Shown: positions 51,348 through 60,502, counted from the first letter of the stretch. The stretch: DNA of 64,000 bases from an uncultured Oscillospiraceae bacterium (GCA_934573735.1 CAKTMC010000003.1:72191-136190), one strand, 5' to 3'. Notes: generated from the letters alone by a model not told the origin. A program made the numbers and translations.

Positions 51348-51378
51348 AAAACCGATGCAGTTTTTCTGCATCGGTTTT
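51348..51378 (+). terminator. Terminator of the LysM gene
   Basis: AAAACCGATGCAG and CTGCATCGGTTTT form a perfect 13-base stem with a TTTTT loop. Confidence 0.8.
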
Positions 51379-51386
51379 GGCTGTAG

Positions 51387-51638
51387 CCAAAAGCGGGAGG
51401 TTATCCCTCCGCTTTTAAGCTTATTATAACGCTGTACAACCACACAGATGTTGTTGTAAGAGCCAAAGCGTCCACAAGTGCCCAAAAAATTCATACGCTG
51501 TATGTTGGGGACACTGTGTATATATACAAGTGGATTTATGGCACAGCGGATGACTACGATTGGGCGTCTATTCGCCATTATGATAGTGAACTGCAGCGGA
51601 ACATATTTGGTTACTCTGCAAACTGTTTCCTCAGTTAA
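51387..51638 (+). pseudogene. SH3-like domain gene remnant without a start
   Basis: An open frame without ATG, GTG or TTG start reads NHTDVVVRAKASTSAQKIHT, LYVGDTVYIYKWIYG and DWASIRHYDSELQRN, ending at 51638. This is the pattern of a bacterial SH3b wall-binding domain. A good terminator follows, so it is probably the 3' end of a lost gene, perhaps another surface protein. Confidence 0.5.
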
Positions 51639-51645
51639 AATAAAG

Positions 51646-51679
51646 CAGGATTGGAACAGTTTGTTTCAATCCTGTTTTT
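51646..51679 (+). terminator. Terminator after the SH3-like remnant
   Basis: CAGGATTGGAA pairs with TTCAATCCTG, followed by TTTTT. Confidence 0.7.
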
Positions 51680-51703
51680 GAAGATATTCTCATGGAGGAG
51701 CAT

Positions 51704-53872
51704 ATGAAACGATATATTGCTGTTGTTATAGTGCTTTCTATGCTTTTTATAAGCGGCTGCACTAACAATAGAACAGAAACTGCACAAATGACGAACCCGG
51801 CCGAAGCTTATGTACTTAACACAACGCTTGGATATGTACCTGCCAAGGTTTCCGTACCCGATTGGCTTGGAAGCATTTGGGGCTGGGATACGTACAATGA
51901 TACTCTATGGCTTGGAGTTCAAAAACCCGACGGTGACTTGCTTGTCGCCAGCTATGATACAATTTCTGACAGTTGGCAGAGCTTCGCATTGGAGACAAAA
52001 GATATACACAACCCTGTGCCGCTGTGTGTATCTGTTTCAGGAGATTCGTTTTGGGTACTGCTTAAGGAGAGTTACACAGAGGCAGATATCAAAGGCGGAG
52101 CGAATTTAGATGAGTTGGGATATTATGTTATCTTCACCGAACTCAGCAAAAAGAATTCAATATGCAGCCGCATACCGTTTGCAGGAGACAGCAGCACCGA
52201 GGGGGATGGTGCTATTATTTGCTCCGTGCTGGCTTTAGACGCGAACAGAGCGCTGCTGACAACGTATTCGACTACTTATCTGATTGACCCTAACGGAGAA
52301 GTACTTGACGATTCCGCATTACCCGCTGTTGGGGAAATATTCCAATTACGCGTAAATGATAAGCAATATATTCGTACCAGCAGCGGCTATGCAGAGTTGG
52401 ATAAGGCAAGCTTGAAGTTTGGTGAGGTAGTGTCTATAAAAAACAAGGGCTTTTTCAGCAGCAATATGGGGGATTTCTTGACCACAGAGCAAAAAGCGCT
52501 CTTACGCTATGATCCTGTTTCCGGAGACAAAACGGAGATATTCAAATGGATGAATGTTGCCCTGAGCTATAGTGAAATGGGCGGCAGCAGAGTTCTTGAG
52601 AACTCCAGGGGAGAGTTTTTTTATCCGACAAGCAGCGATATCATAAAAGTAACGCCAAGCCAAGTACCTGAGAAGCACACCCTGACAATGGTCTGCTTCG
52701 GCGATTCCAGCGATGAAATGTACCAATATCAATCGACGGCATATACATATACGAGTGAGCTTATGGATGCCATCGTTCGTTTCAATAACACAGATCCTGA
52801 GTTCAAAATTGAGATAAAGCCGGTTGTTTATGAAAATGAAGCAGAGCGAGACCGTCTGCTGATTGAACTGGCAACATCCAATGAAATCGATATAGTAGAC
52901 ACAAGTCTGTTACCGGAAAATGCAATCAAGGACGGACTGTTTGTAGATATGCTGCCATATATTGATGCAGACGAGGAGCTCAGCAGGGATGACTTTATCC
53001 AGCCGCTGCTGAATGCTATGCTGAAAAACGGAGCTCTCTACGAATATACTGATAAATTCACACTGTTGACAATGATTACTCGCCGCGATATTTATACAGG
53101 TAATGAAGCTTGGACGATCGACGGCATACGGGAGCTGAAAACACGGACGGCGGATTTGGACTGTTTAAGCAGAGAGCGGTTGTTGGACAGTTTCATATTG
53201 GCAGCTACGGCGGAGTTCGTGGATTGGGATGAGATGACGTGCTCCTTTGACAGCACGGCTTTTAAAAATTGGTTGGCATTTCTGAAGGAACAGCCCAGTG
53301 TCATTGAAAAATATGAAAATCCTCTTCTGTTTCAAATTAGTACCGACCTTGCCGGTGATGCCGGATTTTGGGCTCGCACGATCATGGAAACAGATTATGC
53401 TGTGGCCGGATTCCCGGAAGCAACTGACACAGGCAGTTATTTTGTAAAGCTCAATGGTCCGTTTGATGCCGATGCACCGAGCGTTGGCAATAACACCAGA
53501 TTAGGCATCTTGGCTTCCGGTCAGCATCATGATGGTGCTTGGAGATTTGTACGTATGCTGATGACGGGCGAATCGAATGCCAACATAATGACAGGTATTC
53601 CGGTGCTTAAGGAGCGCTTTGAACGAGCCGTGAATGCCACTGTTACAAATCAGCGTGACCAACAGCAGAATATGGATATCTTTAACGAGAGTGATGCAGA
53701 AATTCTTCGGGAACAGGTATATAACACAAGAAAGCTTGTCCACAAGGATGAAGCCCTGAGGGCGATCATACAGTCGGGAGCTGCTGCATACTTTGAAGGC
53801 CAGAAGAGTGTGGATGAGGCCGCTGCACAAATTCAGAGCCGAGTCAGCATATATCTGGCCGAACAGAATTAA
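51704..53872 (+). CDS. Large lipoprotein with C-terminal solute-binding-like domain
   Basis: The 722-residue protein has a lipoprotein signal with lipobox ISGC (about 16-19). Residues about 30-330 are beta-rich with repeated YDxxSDSWxSF-like units, possibly a beta-propeller. From about 335 it resembles an extracellular family 1 solute-binding protein (ELMDAIVRFNNTDPEFKIEI, NEIDIVDTSLLPENAIKDGLF). No ABC permease genes are adjacent, so it may be a sensor or orphan binder. GGAGG precedes ATG at 51704. Its base composition is clearly lower in GC than the core genes. Confidence 0.75.
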   Translation: MKRYIAVVIVLSMLFISGCTNNRTETAQMTNPAEAYVLNTTLGYVPAKVSVPDWLGSIWGWDTYNDTLWLGVQKPDGDLLVASYDTISDSWQSFALETKDIHNPVPLCVSVSGDSFWVLLKESYTEADIKGGANLDELGYYVIFTELSKKNSICSRIPFAGDSSTEGDGAIICSVLALDANRALLTTYSTTYLIDPNGEVLDDSALPAVGEIFQLRVNDKQYIRTSSGYAELDKASLKFGEVVSIKNKGFFSSNMGDFLTTEQKALLRYDPVSGDKTEIFKWMNVALSYSEMGGSRVLENSRGEFFYPTSSDIIKVTPSQVPEKHTLTMVCFGDSSDEMYQYQSTAYTYTSELMDAIVRFNNTDPEFKIEIKPVVYENEAERDRLLIELATSNEIDIVDTSLLPENAIKDGLFVDMLPYIDADEELSRDDFIQPLLNAMLKNGALYEYTDKFTLLTMITRRDIYTGNEAWTIDGIRELKTRTADLDCLSRERLLDSFILAATAEFVDWDEMTCSFDSTAFKNWLAFLKEQPSVIEKYENPLLFQISTDLAGDAGFWARTIMETDYAVAGFPEATDTGSYFVKLNGPFDADAPSVGNNTRLGILASGQHHDGAWRFVRMLMTGESNANIMTGIPVLKERFERAVNATVTNQRDQQQNMDIFNESDAEILREQVYNTRKLVHKDEALRAIIQSGAAAYFEGQKSVDEAAAQIQSRVSIYLAEQN

Positions 53873-53900
53873 ACCGTAACACGTTTAACACAATTTGTAT

Positions 53901-53943
53901 AACTGTGTTGAGGCAGCTGATGTCAGTACTCAACACAGTTTTT
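53901..53943 (+). terminator. Terminator of the large lipoprotein gene
   Basis: AACTGTGTTGAG (53901-53912) and CTCAACACAGTT (53929-53940) are perfect complements, followed by TTT. Confidence 0.8.
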
Positions 53944-53996
53944 CTATATCCTGCTTTCCGACAAAATGCAACGTACAATATGTAGATTTAGATAAT

Positions 53997-54490
53997 GTAC
54001 AATAAGTTGCGCAAATTGAAAAGAGGATAAAAGAAGACATAGCTTGCAGGCTCTGGTAGAATGAAGTTACCACACAAACATTCTGAAAGGAGATAGCAAA
54101 CTATGTCCGAGAAAATTGTACAGCTTAATGAGGAAATTATCAAGGGGCAGCTCAAAGAGTTAGTTCGCGGAAGCATCGAGGAGACGCTGACCTACTGCGA
54201 TTTTCCCAGTGAGCACTGGACGCGCATCCGCACCAACAACGTGATCGAGCGGCTGAACCGTGAGATCCGCCGCCGCACTCGCGTGGTGGGGACATTCCCT
54301 GACGGAAATTCTGCCCTGATGCTGAACTGCGCGAGACTCCGCCATGTGGCGGGCACCCAGTGGGGCAGCAAGAAATACATGAACATGAAGCACTTGGAGG
54401 CGGATTTGGACGACGTCTCTATTGCCGGCTGACTTCATTCAGCCGAAGCCTGCAAATAAATTTGCGCATAAATCTTGACGGCACCCTTCC
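53997..54490 (+). mobile_element. IS256-family element, copy A (internally deleted)
   Basis: The ends match copy B at 55911-57225: a 5' segment with GCTTGCAGGCTCTGG ... ACATTCTGAAAGGAGA and a 3' segment CCGGCTGACTTCA ... GCGCATAAATCTTGAC. Within the ends, GCAGGCTC and GAGCCTGC / GCGCAAATTG-like motifs are inverted. Only about 330 bases of transposase remain, so it cannot transpose alone. End positions are approximate. Confidence 0.65.
54103..54432 (+). pseudogene. Internally deleted IS256-family transposase
   Basis: The 109-codon ORF joins the first 27 residues of the transposase (MSEKIVQLNEEIIKGQLKEL) directly to the last 80 (SIEETLTYCDFPSEHWTRIR through NVIERLNREIRRRTRVVGTF). About 860 bases with the first two catalytic Asp residues are missing compared with copy B. 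The junction falls at GAGGAGACGCTGA, a sequence present near both deletion ends in copy B. Confidence 0.85.
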
Positions 54491-54561
54491 CTCCATTCAG
54501 GCGCGGGCACTCGAACTGTTCCGCGCTCATACGAAGGAACTTGAAGAACAATATTGGCGTT

Positions 54562-54600
54562 AAAAAACCAGCGTGGCTAAAAAAGTCACGCTGGTTTTTT
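54562..54600. terminator. Terminator of nagZ (bidirectional)
   Basis: AAAAAACCAGCGTG and CACGCTGGTTTTTT are perfect complements. Confidence 0.8.
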
Positions 54601-54633
54601 GCGTACACGCCGCCGGAATTCCGGTTCTTTTCA

Positions 54634-55872
54634 TCAGTCCAGCAGGCCGTATTCGGCCTTGAGCTGCAATATGCGCAGGATGCTCTCGTCGATGCGCGCC
54701 TCGCTTATCTCCCCGGCGCGAACCGCGTTCAGGACGCCGTCGAAGGACGCGGCGTAATCATACGGCATGAGGATTATATCCGCCCCGGCCTTGACCGCGA
54801 GCACGGCGCTTTCGGCGGGGCTGTAATTCTTGGTTATCGCGCCCATGGCGAGCGAGTCGGTGATTATCACGCCGTCATAGCCAAGCTCCCCGCGCAGTCT
54901 CTGTGTAAGCAGCTCGTATGACAGCGAAGCGGGCAGCCCGTCATCCGTGACCTGCGGCAGAGTGATGTGTGCCGCCATCAGCATGTCCGTCCTATCGAGC
55001 ACAGACTCAAATGGGATAAGCTCGCAGTCCAGTATCTCCGCCCAGCTTTTGCCGAGCGAGACATAGCCGTTGTGCGAGTCGCCGGTCGTGTCGCCGTGGC
55101 CGGGAAAATGCTTGACGCATGTCATTATGCCCGCGCTGTGCAGCCCGTCCACCGCCGCCCCGACCATTACGGCGACCTGCTCCGGGTCACTGCCGAAAGC
55201 GCGGCTGCCGATTATGATGTTGTCGGGGTTGGAATTCGTATCCGCCACCGGTGCGAAGTCAAGGTTGAAGCCGTACTCATGCAGATATTCCCCGATGGAC
55301 GCATACATATTGCGCACGGCGTCCTCGCCCGCGGCGGTCTCGGCCTGCGCCCCGTCATATCTAGGCACATCGAAGGCTGCGGAACCGGCGACGCGGGACA
55401 CCGCTCCGCCCTCTTCGTCGGTCGCAATGAACGGCGCGCAGTCGGATTCATCTCTCAGCGCCGAGATAAACGCGTTGAGCTGGTCGGGATCCTGAATGTT
55501 TTTGCCGAACAGGACAAAGCCCCCCGCCGGGCGCAGACTGAGCTGTACCGCCATATCCCCGTTCAGCGCCGACACGCCGTACTGCGACGCGTCGTGAACC
55601 TGCTCAGGCGTCAGCCCGGTGTCCAGCGATTCGGGGCGGATGATGAACAGCTGGCCGACCTTCTGTTCAAGCGTCATGCTGTCAAGCAGCGTTTGTGCGG
55701 GATCAGCCGCCGTATCTCCGCCGGAGACGTCCGGCGTGTCGCTCGGCGCGATTATTATCTCGGCGCTGCCCGGACTCGGCTCGGTCGTGGGTACAGGCAC
55801 AGGGTCAGCCGTACCGCAGGCCACGAGGAGCAGCAGCGCTAGCGCGGCAATGAATGCAGAGAGTTTTTTCAA
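54634..55872 (-). CDS. nagZ: NagZ-type GH3 beta-N-acetylhexosaminidase, lipoprotein
   Basis: The 412-residue enzyme has a lipoprotein signal with lipobox LVAC, a Thr/Pro-rich linker and a GH3 domain. Motifs: KVGQLFIIRPE, the substrate-binding ATDEEGGAVSRV, KHFPGHGDTTGDSH with the acid/base His region, and the nucleophile in GVIITDSLAMGAI. NagZ releases terminal GlcNAc from peptidoglycan fragments. The true start is TTG at 55872, 7 bases after GGAGG; the frame extending upstream is only IS sequence read backwards. It lies between two IS256 copies. Confidence 0.9.
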   Translation of the reverse strand: MKKLSAFIAALALLLLVACGTADPVPVPTTEPSPGSAEIIIAPSDTPDVSGGDTAADPAQTLLDSMTLEQKVGQLFIIRPESLDTGLTPEQVHDASQYGVSALNGDMAVQLSLRPAGGFVLFGKNIQDPDQLNAFISALRDESDCAPFIATDEEGGAVSRVAGSAAFDVPRYDGAQAETAAGEDAVRNMYASIGEYLHEYGFNLDFAPVADTNSNPDNIIIGSRAFGSDPEQVAVMVGAAVDGLHSAGIMTCVKHFPGHGDTTGDSHNGYVSLGKSWAEILDCELIPFESVLDRTDMLMAAHITLPQVTDDGLPASLSYELLTQRLRGELGYDGVIITDSLAMGAITKNYSPAESAVLAVKAGADIILMPYDYAASFDGVLNAVRAGEISEARIDESILRILQLKAEYGLLD

Positions 55873-55910
55873 GGTTATGCCTCCAGAATGCAAGAATGGA
55901 TAGCCTGTAT

Positions 55911-57225
55911 GATAGCTTGCAGGCTCTGGTAGAATGAAGTTACCACACAAACATTCTGAAAGGAGACAGCAAACTATGTCCAAGAAAATTGTACAGCTAA
56001 ACGAGGAAATTATCAAGGGGCAGCTCAAAGAATTAGTTCGAGAAAGTGTAGAAGAAACCCTGAACGAGCTGCTGGAAAAGGAGGCGGAGTCGCTGACGCA
56101 GGCCGCTCGCCACGAGCGTAATGAGGCTCGTCAGGGCTACCGCAGCGGCAACTACGACCGCGACCTCACCACGACCTCCGGTGACGTTACGCTCCACGTC
56201 CCCCGGCTCAAGGGCGTATCCTTCGAGACTGCCATCATCGAACGGTATCGCCGCCGGGAGAGCAGCGTGGAGGAGGCCCTCATCGAGATGTACCTGGCAG
56301 GCGTCTCCGTGCGCCGGGTGGAGGACATCACCGAAGCCCTGTGGGGTAGCAAGGTCTCGCCCGCCACCATCAGCGAACTGAACAAGAAAGCCTACGTCCA
56401 CATCGAGGACTGGCGAAACCGCCCCTTGCAGGGCGGGCGCTATCCGTATGTCTATGTGGACGGCATCTACCTGCGCCGCAACTGGGGCGGAGAGTACGAA
56501 AATGTGGCGATTCTGGTGGCAATCGCCGTGAATGAGGACGGTTTTCGTGAGGTTTTGGGTGCCGCTGAGGGAATGAAAGAGGACAAGGCCAGTTGGGTCA
56601 GCTTCTTCCAGTGGCTCCGTGGACGAGGTCTGGACGGAGTGAAGCTCATCGTTGGCGACAAGTGCATGGGGGATGCTGGAGGCCGTGGGCGAGGTGTTCC
56701 CCGAGGCCAAATACCAGCGCTGCACGGTGCATTTCTACCGCAACGTTTTCTCTGTTGTGCCAAAATCCAAGGTCAAAATTGTGGCAAAAATGCTCAAGGC
56801 GATCCACGCCCAGGAGAGCAAGAAAGCGTCCCGCGAGAAGGCAAAGGCCGTCGTTGCCGAGCTGCGCGCCATGAAGCTGAAGGAGGCTGCCAAGAAAGTC
56901 GAGGACGGCATTGAGGAAACGCTGACCTACTGCGATTTTCCCAGCGAGCATTGGACGCGCATCCGTACCAACAATGTGATCGAGCGGCTGAACCGTGAGA
57001 TCCGTCGGCGCACCCGTGTGGTGGGGACATTCCCCGATGGCAACTCCGCTCTGATGCTGGTCTGCGCCCGGCTCCGCCATGTGGCGGGCACCCAGTGGGG
57101 CAACAAGAAATACATGAACATGAAGCACTTGGAGGCGGCTCTGTACGACGCCTCTATTGCCGGCTGACTTCACTCAGCCGGAGCCTGCAAACAATTTTGC
57201 GCATAAATCTTGACAGTACCTTTGA
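55911..57225 (+). mobile_element. IS256-family element, copy B
   Basis: It contains a near-complete transposase frame with the same flanks as copy A from ATAGCTTGCAGGCTCTGG on the left to GCGCATAAATCTTGAC on the right. The left terminal sequence before that differs from copy A, so the left end may be truncated. Both copies point the same way and flank nagZ. Boundaries are approximate. Confidence 0.7.
55976..57167 (+). pseudogene. IS256-family (mutator-type) transposase, frameshifted
   Basis: Restoring one frameshift gives about 396 residues, full length for the family. The first part (MSKKIVQLNEE ... GVKLIVGDKCMG) runs to a run of five G at 56668-56672; the rest (MLEAVGEVFPEAKYQRCTVH ... NMKHLEAALYDASIAG) continues one frame away. 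DDE residues are visible: Asp in VDGIYLRR, Asp in VGDKC and Glu in NVIERLNRE. A one-base insertion in the G run explains the break. Sequencing error is possible. Confidence 0.85.
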
Positions 57226-57269
57226 GTCAGTGCCGAAAACGGCGAAGTGCTTATCGATATTGCAAAAAT

Positions 57270-57289
57270 GCGCCCCCGTTTGGGGGCGC
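57270..57289. terminator. Terminator-like hairpin near 57.28 kb
   Basis: GCGCCCCC and GGGGGCGC enclose a GTTT loop between IS copy B and the minus-strand gene at 57357; the T-tract is poor. Confidence 0.45.
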
Positions 57290-57356
57290 CAAGCTTATCA
57301 AAAGCCGCAGGACAGTATATGCCTTATGCCGGAATAATCCGCCCAAGGTTAGGTCT

Positions 57357-57884
57357 TCAGCAGGTCTCCTTCTTCACTATCTTCACAAGCACCGCAGCGG
57401 CGGCTATATACATGAAAATGCCGAGATATGTAAAGCCGGTTCTGTTATAGCTAAGGCAGGAGCTTGCCGTGTCAAAGTCGAGTATTGTATCGCTCTGCGT
57501 CCGCAGCTCCAGTATCGTGTCGCTGTTTGGGTGGACATACATCTGAAGCTCGGCTCCGGGTCTTAGCTCGCTTAGCTTTTCCAAAACGGCGCTGCCGCAG
57601 CAGCTTCCGTCAATATTCAGAGGCTCCCTGTCCTCAAAGAAAATCTCGACGCTCTTGATTTTTGTGACGCTCCTGCGGGAGCCGCGCAGCTCCTTGTAGG
57701 AAGCGAAAACCGCTTGCGTTTGAATGGCCTCATCTCTGGCGACAGGAGCCTGCCAGTAACGCATTCCGAAGGTAAACACCGTGCCGATTATGATAAAAGC
57801 AACCAAAAGCATCCACGCTGTTTTCTTCGGTAAAGTATCGTATTTGTATGCGGTCTTGCGCTGCTTTTTCGTGCCGTTTTTCAT
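57357..57884 (-). CDS. Hypothetical membrane protein (DUF3592-like)
   Basis: The 175-residue protein has a hydrophobic segment after a basic N-terminus (about 24-42), an extracytoplasmic domain and a second hydrophobic segment (about 152-170). The layout and the SVEIFFEDREPLNI and PGAELQMYVHPNSDTI patterns resemble DUF3592-type proteins, but I do not recognise it firmly. AAGGAGG precedes the ATG. Alone in an eroded region. Confidence 0.6.
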   Translation of the reverse strand: MKNGTKKQRKTAYKYDTLPKKTAWMLLVAFIIIGTVFTFGMRYWQAPVARDEAIQTQAVFASYKELRGSRRSVTKIKSVEIFFEDREPLNIDGSCCGSAVLEKLSELRPGAELQMYVHPNSDTILELRTQSDTILDFDTASSCLSYNRTGFTYLGIFMYIAAAAVLVKIVKKETC

Positions 57885-57919
57885 GATTTGGCCTCCTTGT
57901 GTGAGATTAAATTATTAAA

Positions 57920-58210
57920 TCAGCTACGGAAGCAATATAGTTTGCTACATCCCGCTCCTATTCCTTCTCGTCCTTCACGAGGCTTGTGAGGAGCATTCCC
58001 ATTGATATCCGTCAAGACCGGAGCGTACTTTTTTCCCTTGATGAGCGCGGCAAACAGGATAGGGAGGGTAAAGACATAGCGGAGAATGGCACTGTAAATC
58101 CAGTAGCCGCCCCCCAAGCTCATGCTTCTGTTGAGGATAAAGGTGAAGGCAAAGAAAAAAGCGCCCACTATACCCAGCAGAATTGCGTCAAGCTTTTTCC
58201 TTTCCGACAT
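57920..58210 (-). pseudogene. N-terminal fragment of an EmrE-like multidrug efflux transporter
   Basis: The first 65 residues, MSERKKLDAILLGIVGAFFF, AFTFILNRSMSLGGGYWIYS and onward, match the start of the putative multidrug resistance efflux family (PF13536, about 320 residues). The frame then leaves the family sequence (PHKPREGREGIGAGC) and stops after 96 codons. The rest of the gene is missing, so it is a deletion remnant. Confidence 0.6.
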
Positions 58211-58291
58211 ATTTCACTCCCCCGCAAAAAATCTCCATGTTAAACGATAGTTTTGTTTATAAATTCTCTTGCGGCGGCAATATATACTTTC

Positions 58292-58966
58292 TTAAAGCTT
58301 CAGGTTTTTCAAAAATTCTGCGCATTCCCGCGTTTTTTTCAAACTGTCCTTGACTCTGTGCTTATTCAAAATGCCCTGAATTCTGCTTGCAATATTTGGA
58401 TTTGTCAAAGTAATTGCTTTTGCATATGCCGCCCTTGCTTCTTCTTTCATACCTTTCCACAAATAAATCACGATCTCAGCGACGTCAAGGCGAAATTCGT
58501 TATTGATAAAGGCTTTCTCAAAGTCATTGGTTTTTGAGAACATCGCATAGTGCTTCTCAAGTTGCTCCGAGTATTGGAAATTATCCGCATGCAGGAGCGT
58601 CCATAGCAGCTTGCCGGATAGCGACTGCTGATAAGAAATATGCTCCTCGCCCAAGGCTTCTATCGCCTTCATATATGCCGCATATGCATCAGAATAATTC
58701 CCCATGCTTTCGTAGAGTGTACCGATATTGCAATAAGCGGAATAGACCGGGAACCAAGTGTCGGGGAATTTTTCTAAGCCCCATTGTATGAGTGTGATTC
58801 CCTCTTGCGCTCGCTTGAGTGGAAACTGGCTGGCGCATATGTAGCAGTGCTGAAGACGCAAAAAATTGCCGCGAACACGCTTTAGGAGCTTTTCATACTC
58901 TTCAAGACCTTCCTTCGGAATTCCTGCCTCGATAAGCTTTTTTTCATACGCTTCAATCTTAGTCAT
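58292..58966 (-). CDS. TPR-like helical repeat protein
   Basis: The 224-residue protein is all helical with tetratricopeptide-like units, the clearest at about 74-110 (FPVYSAYCNIGTLYESMGNY then SDAYAAYMKAIEALG). No enzyme domain or signal peptide is visible, so it is probably cytoplasmic and mediates protein contacts. ATG at 58966 follows GAGAGGTG. Composition is AT-rich compared with core genes. Confidence 0.6.
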   Translation of the reverse strand: MTKIEAYEKKLIEAGIPKEGLEEYEKLLKRVRGNFLRLQHCYICASQFPLKRAQEGITLIQWGLEKFPDTWFPVYSAYCNIGTLYESMGNYSDAYAAYMKAIEALGEEHISYQQSLSGKLLWTLLHADNFQYSEQLEKHYAMFSKTNDFEKAFINNEFRLDVAEIVIYLWKGMKEEARAAYAKAITLTNPNIASRIQGILNKHRVKDSLKKTRECAEFLKNLKL

Positions 58967-59026
58967 TGCTGCACCTCTCTCATTCATATCTGTCCCGCAG
59001 TCACAAGACGACTCATTATATCATAA

Positions 59027-59401
59027 TCAGCCAAATAAGCGAGAGAAGAAAGGTTTTTTCTTTATTCCCGCCAGCTTCCTTATTGCATCACCTTTTGAAT
59101 AGCCCCTCGCCTCAGCTTCACTTATCATCTCTTCGGCTCTTTCGGGGTCGCCTAATTTGGCGATCGCAATTGCATAATTTACTTGTGCGATCCAATAATC
59201 AAATTCACACTTATCAATCAGCGGCAGACCGTTATCATAGCATTGCTTTGCATTTTCATATTCGCACCTCAGCAAATAGATAGTACCCATATTTGTATAT
59301 GCCGTACCCTCATAAGGATTGAGTTCTATTGCTCTATTATAAAACTCCAATGCCTTATCCGGAGCATTTAAGGCTCTACAGCACCTCCCGAGATGAACCA
59401 T
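59027..59401 (-). pseudogene. TPR protein, probably N-terminally truncated
   Basis: The 124 codons after the ATG at 59401 hold two TPR units (ALEFYNRAIELNPYEGTAYT and following). The same frame continues upstream as LADAFALDESNSII, typical of the previous TPR helix, back to a stop near 59443 with no start codon, and the ATG has no ribosome site. It is likely the 3' end of a longer gene, perhaps related to the neighbouring TPR gene. Confidence 0.5.
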
Positions 59402-59572
59402 AATTATTGAATTGCTTTCATCTAAAGCAAAAGCATCGGCTAAGCATAGCCGGTATCATCATATTTTTACACGAACCGTAGGTTGATTACCTGCAACTCT
59501 ACCGCTGGTTGAGTCCGGTAAAGTGCGCTCCCCCGCCGCCGATGATGGCAGTGTGGGAGCCTTTTGCCTGTC

Positions 59573-60391
59573 CTAAAGTGCATCCTTTGGACAATTTCTA
59601 ACACATTCCATGCATAGAATACATTCTGTTCCATTTTTTCGTTTTCGAGAATTATCTGTCACGTCTACATTCATAGGACATACTCGTTTGCATTTCCCGC
59701 ATGAGATGCATTTGTCTTTGTCGCATTTTATCCTGAGAACCGAGAAGTAACTCATTGGCTTCAAAAATACAGTGATGGGACATATATATTTACAAAATGC
59801 TCGGTTATCCTTAAACGCAAATGCGAGTGCAATGCCCACAGCATAATAAGCGAGATTGCCGACAATAAATGCCCAGAACATAATCCGTTCGATATTGCCA
59901 ACCTTAGCAAGGAACAATGAGGCAACAAATATCAATGAAACCGTAAATGTAATGTATCTGATCCATCCGAGCTTCTTTCTTGGTTGTGATGGAGACTTGT
60001 AAGGAAGAAAATCCAAGACCATAGCTGTCCAGCAGGCATATCCACACCAGCCTCTGCCGAATAACAGTGGTCCGAAAATCTTTGCAACGGCGTAATGAAT
60101 GGTGGCAGCCTCAAAAACTCCGGTGAATAAGTAGTACCAGAATCCCTCGATCTGCATATTCTCATTGCAGATAAGCCCCAGATATATCAGCATATATAAG
60201 CCAACAAGCAACTGAACAATACGTCTTGCGTGCTTATATTTTTTTATAAACAGAAAAATCCCCAAAGATATCGAAAGCCCGATGTAGCTGAAATTGAAGA
60301 GGTAAAAAATATTATCCTTTGTAAGCCATAATGTAATTGCAACAGCTTCAAAGATTATGAGCATAAAAAGCGGTGCCAAATATTTCTTCAA
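59573..60391 (-). CDS. NapH-like membrane ferredoxin (4Fe-4S)
   Basis: The 272-residue protein has about six hydrophobic segments, the GRGWCGYACWTAMVLDFLP motif of NapH/CcoG-type proteins, a second Cys pair in CKYICPIT, and two C-terminal clusters (CISCGKCKRVCP and CILCMECVRNCP). Such proteins pass electrons at the membrane to reductases or cofactor-maturation systems. Start is TTG at 60391 after GGAGGTGATAGA. No partner reductase is visible. It adjoins the three 28-base repeats at the edge of the integrative element. Confidence 0.8.
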   Translation of the reverse strand: MKKYLAPLFMLIIFEAVAITLWLTKDNIFYLFNFSYIGLSISLGIFLFIKKYKHARRIVQLLVGLYMLIYLGLICNENMQIEGFWYYLFTGVFEAATIHYAVAKIFGPLLFGRGWCGYACWTAMVLDFLPYKSPSQPRKKLGWIRYITFTVSLIFVASLFLAKVGNIERIMFWAFIVGNLAYYAVGIALAFAFKDNRAFCKYICPITVFLKPMSYFSVLRIKCDKDKCISCGKCKRVCPMNVDVTDNSRKRKNGTECILCMECVRNCPKDAL

Positions 60392-60418
60392 TCTATCACC
60401 TCCATTCGACTTTCCCTG

Positions 60419-60502
60419 ACATCTATCTCACAGCCACAACTCCCCAACATCTAACTCGGCAACTCAACTTATTGACATCTAACTTGGCAACTCAACTCTC
60501 AC
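60419..60502. repeat. Three tandem 28-base repeats
   Basis: Units begin ACATCTATCTC (60419), ACATCTAACTCGGCAACTCA (60447) and ACATCTAACTTGGCAACTCA (60475), exactly 28 bases apart; the last two are nearly identical over 24 bases. They lie between the ferredoxin gene and the serine recombinase. No gene is supported between 60392 and 60611. Confidence 0.7.

Noticed and set aside
55873..56028. N-terminal extension of NagZ by 52 codons
   Set aside because: The extension is antisense IS256 sequence; the TTG at 55872 has a perfect ribosome site and a lipoprotein signal directly after it.
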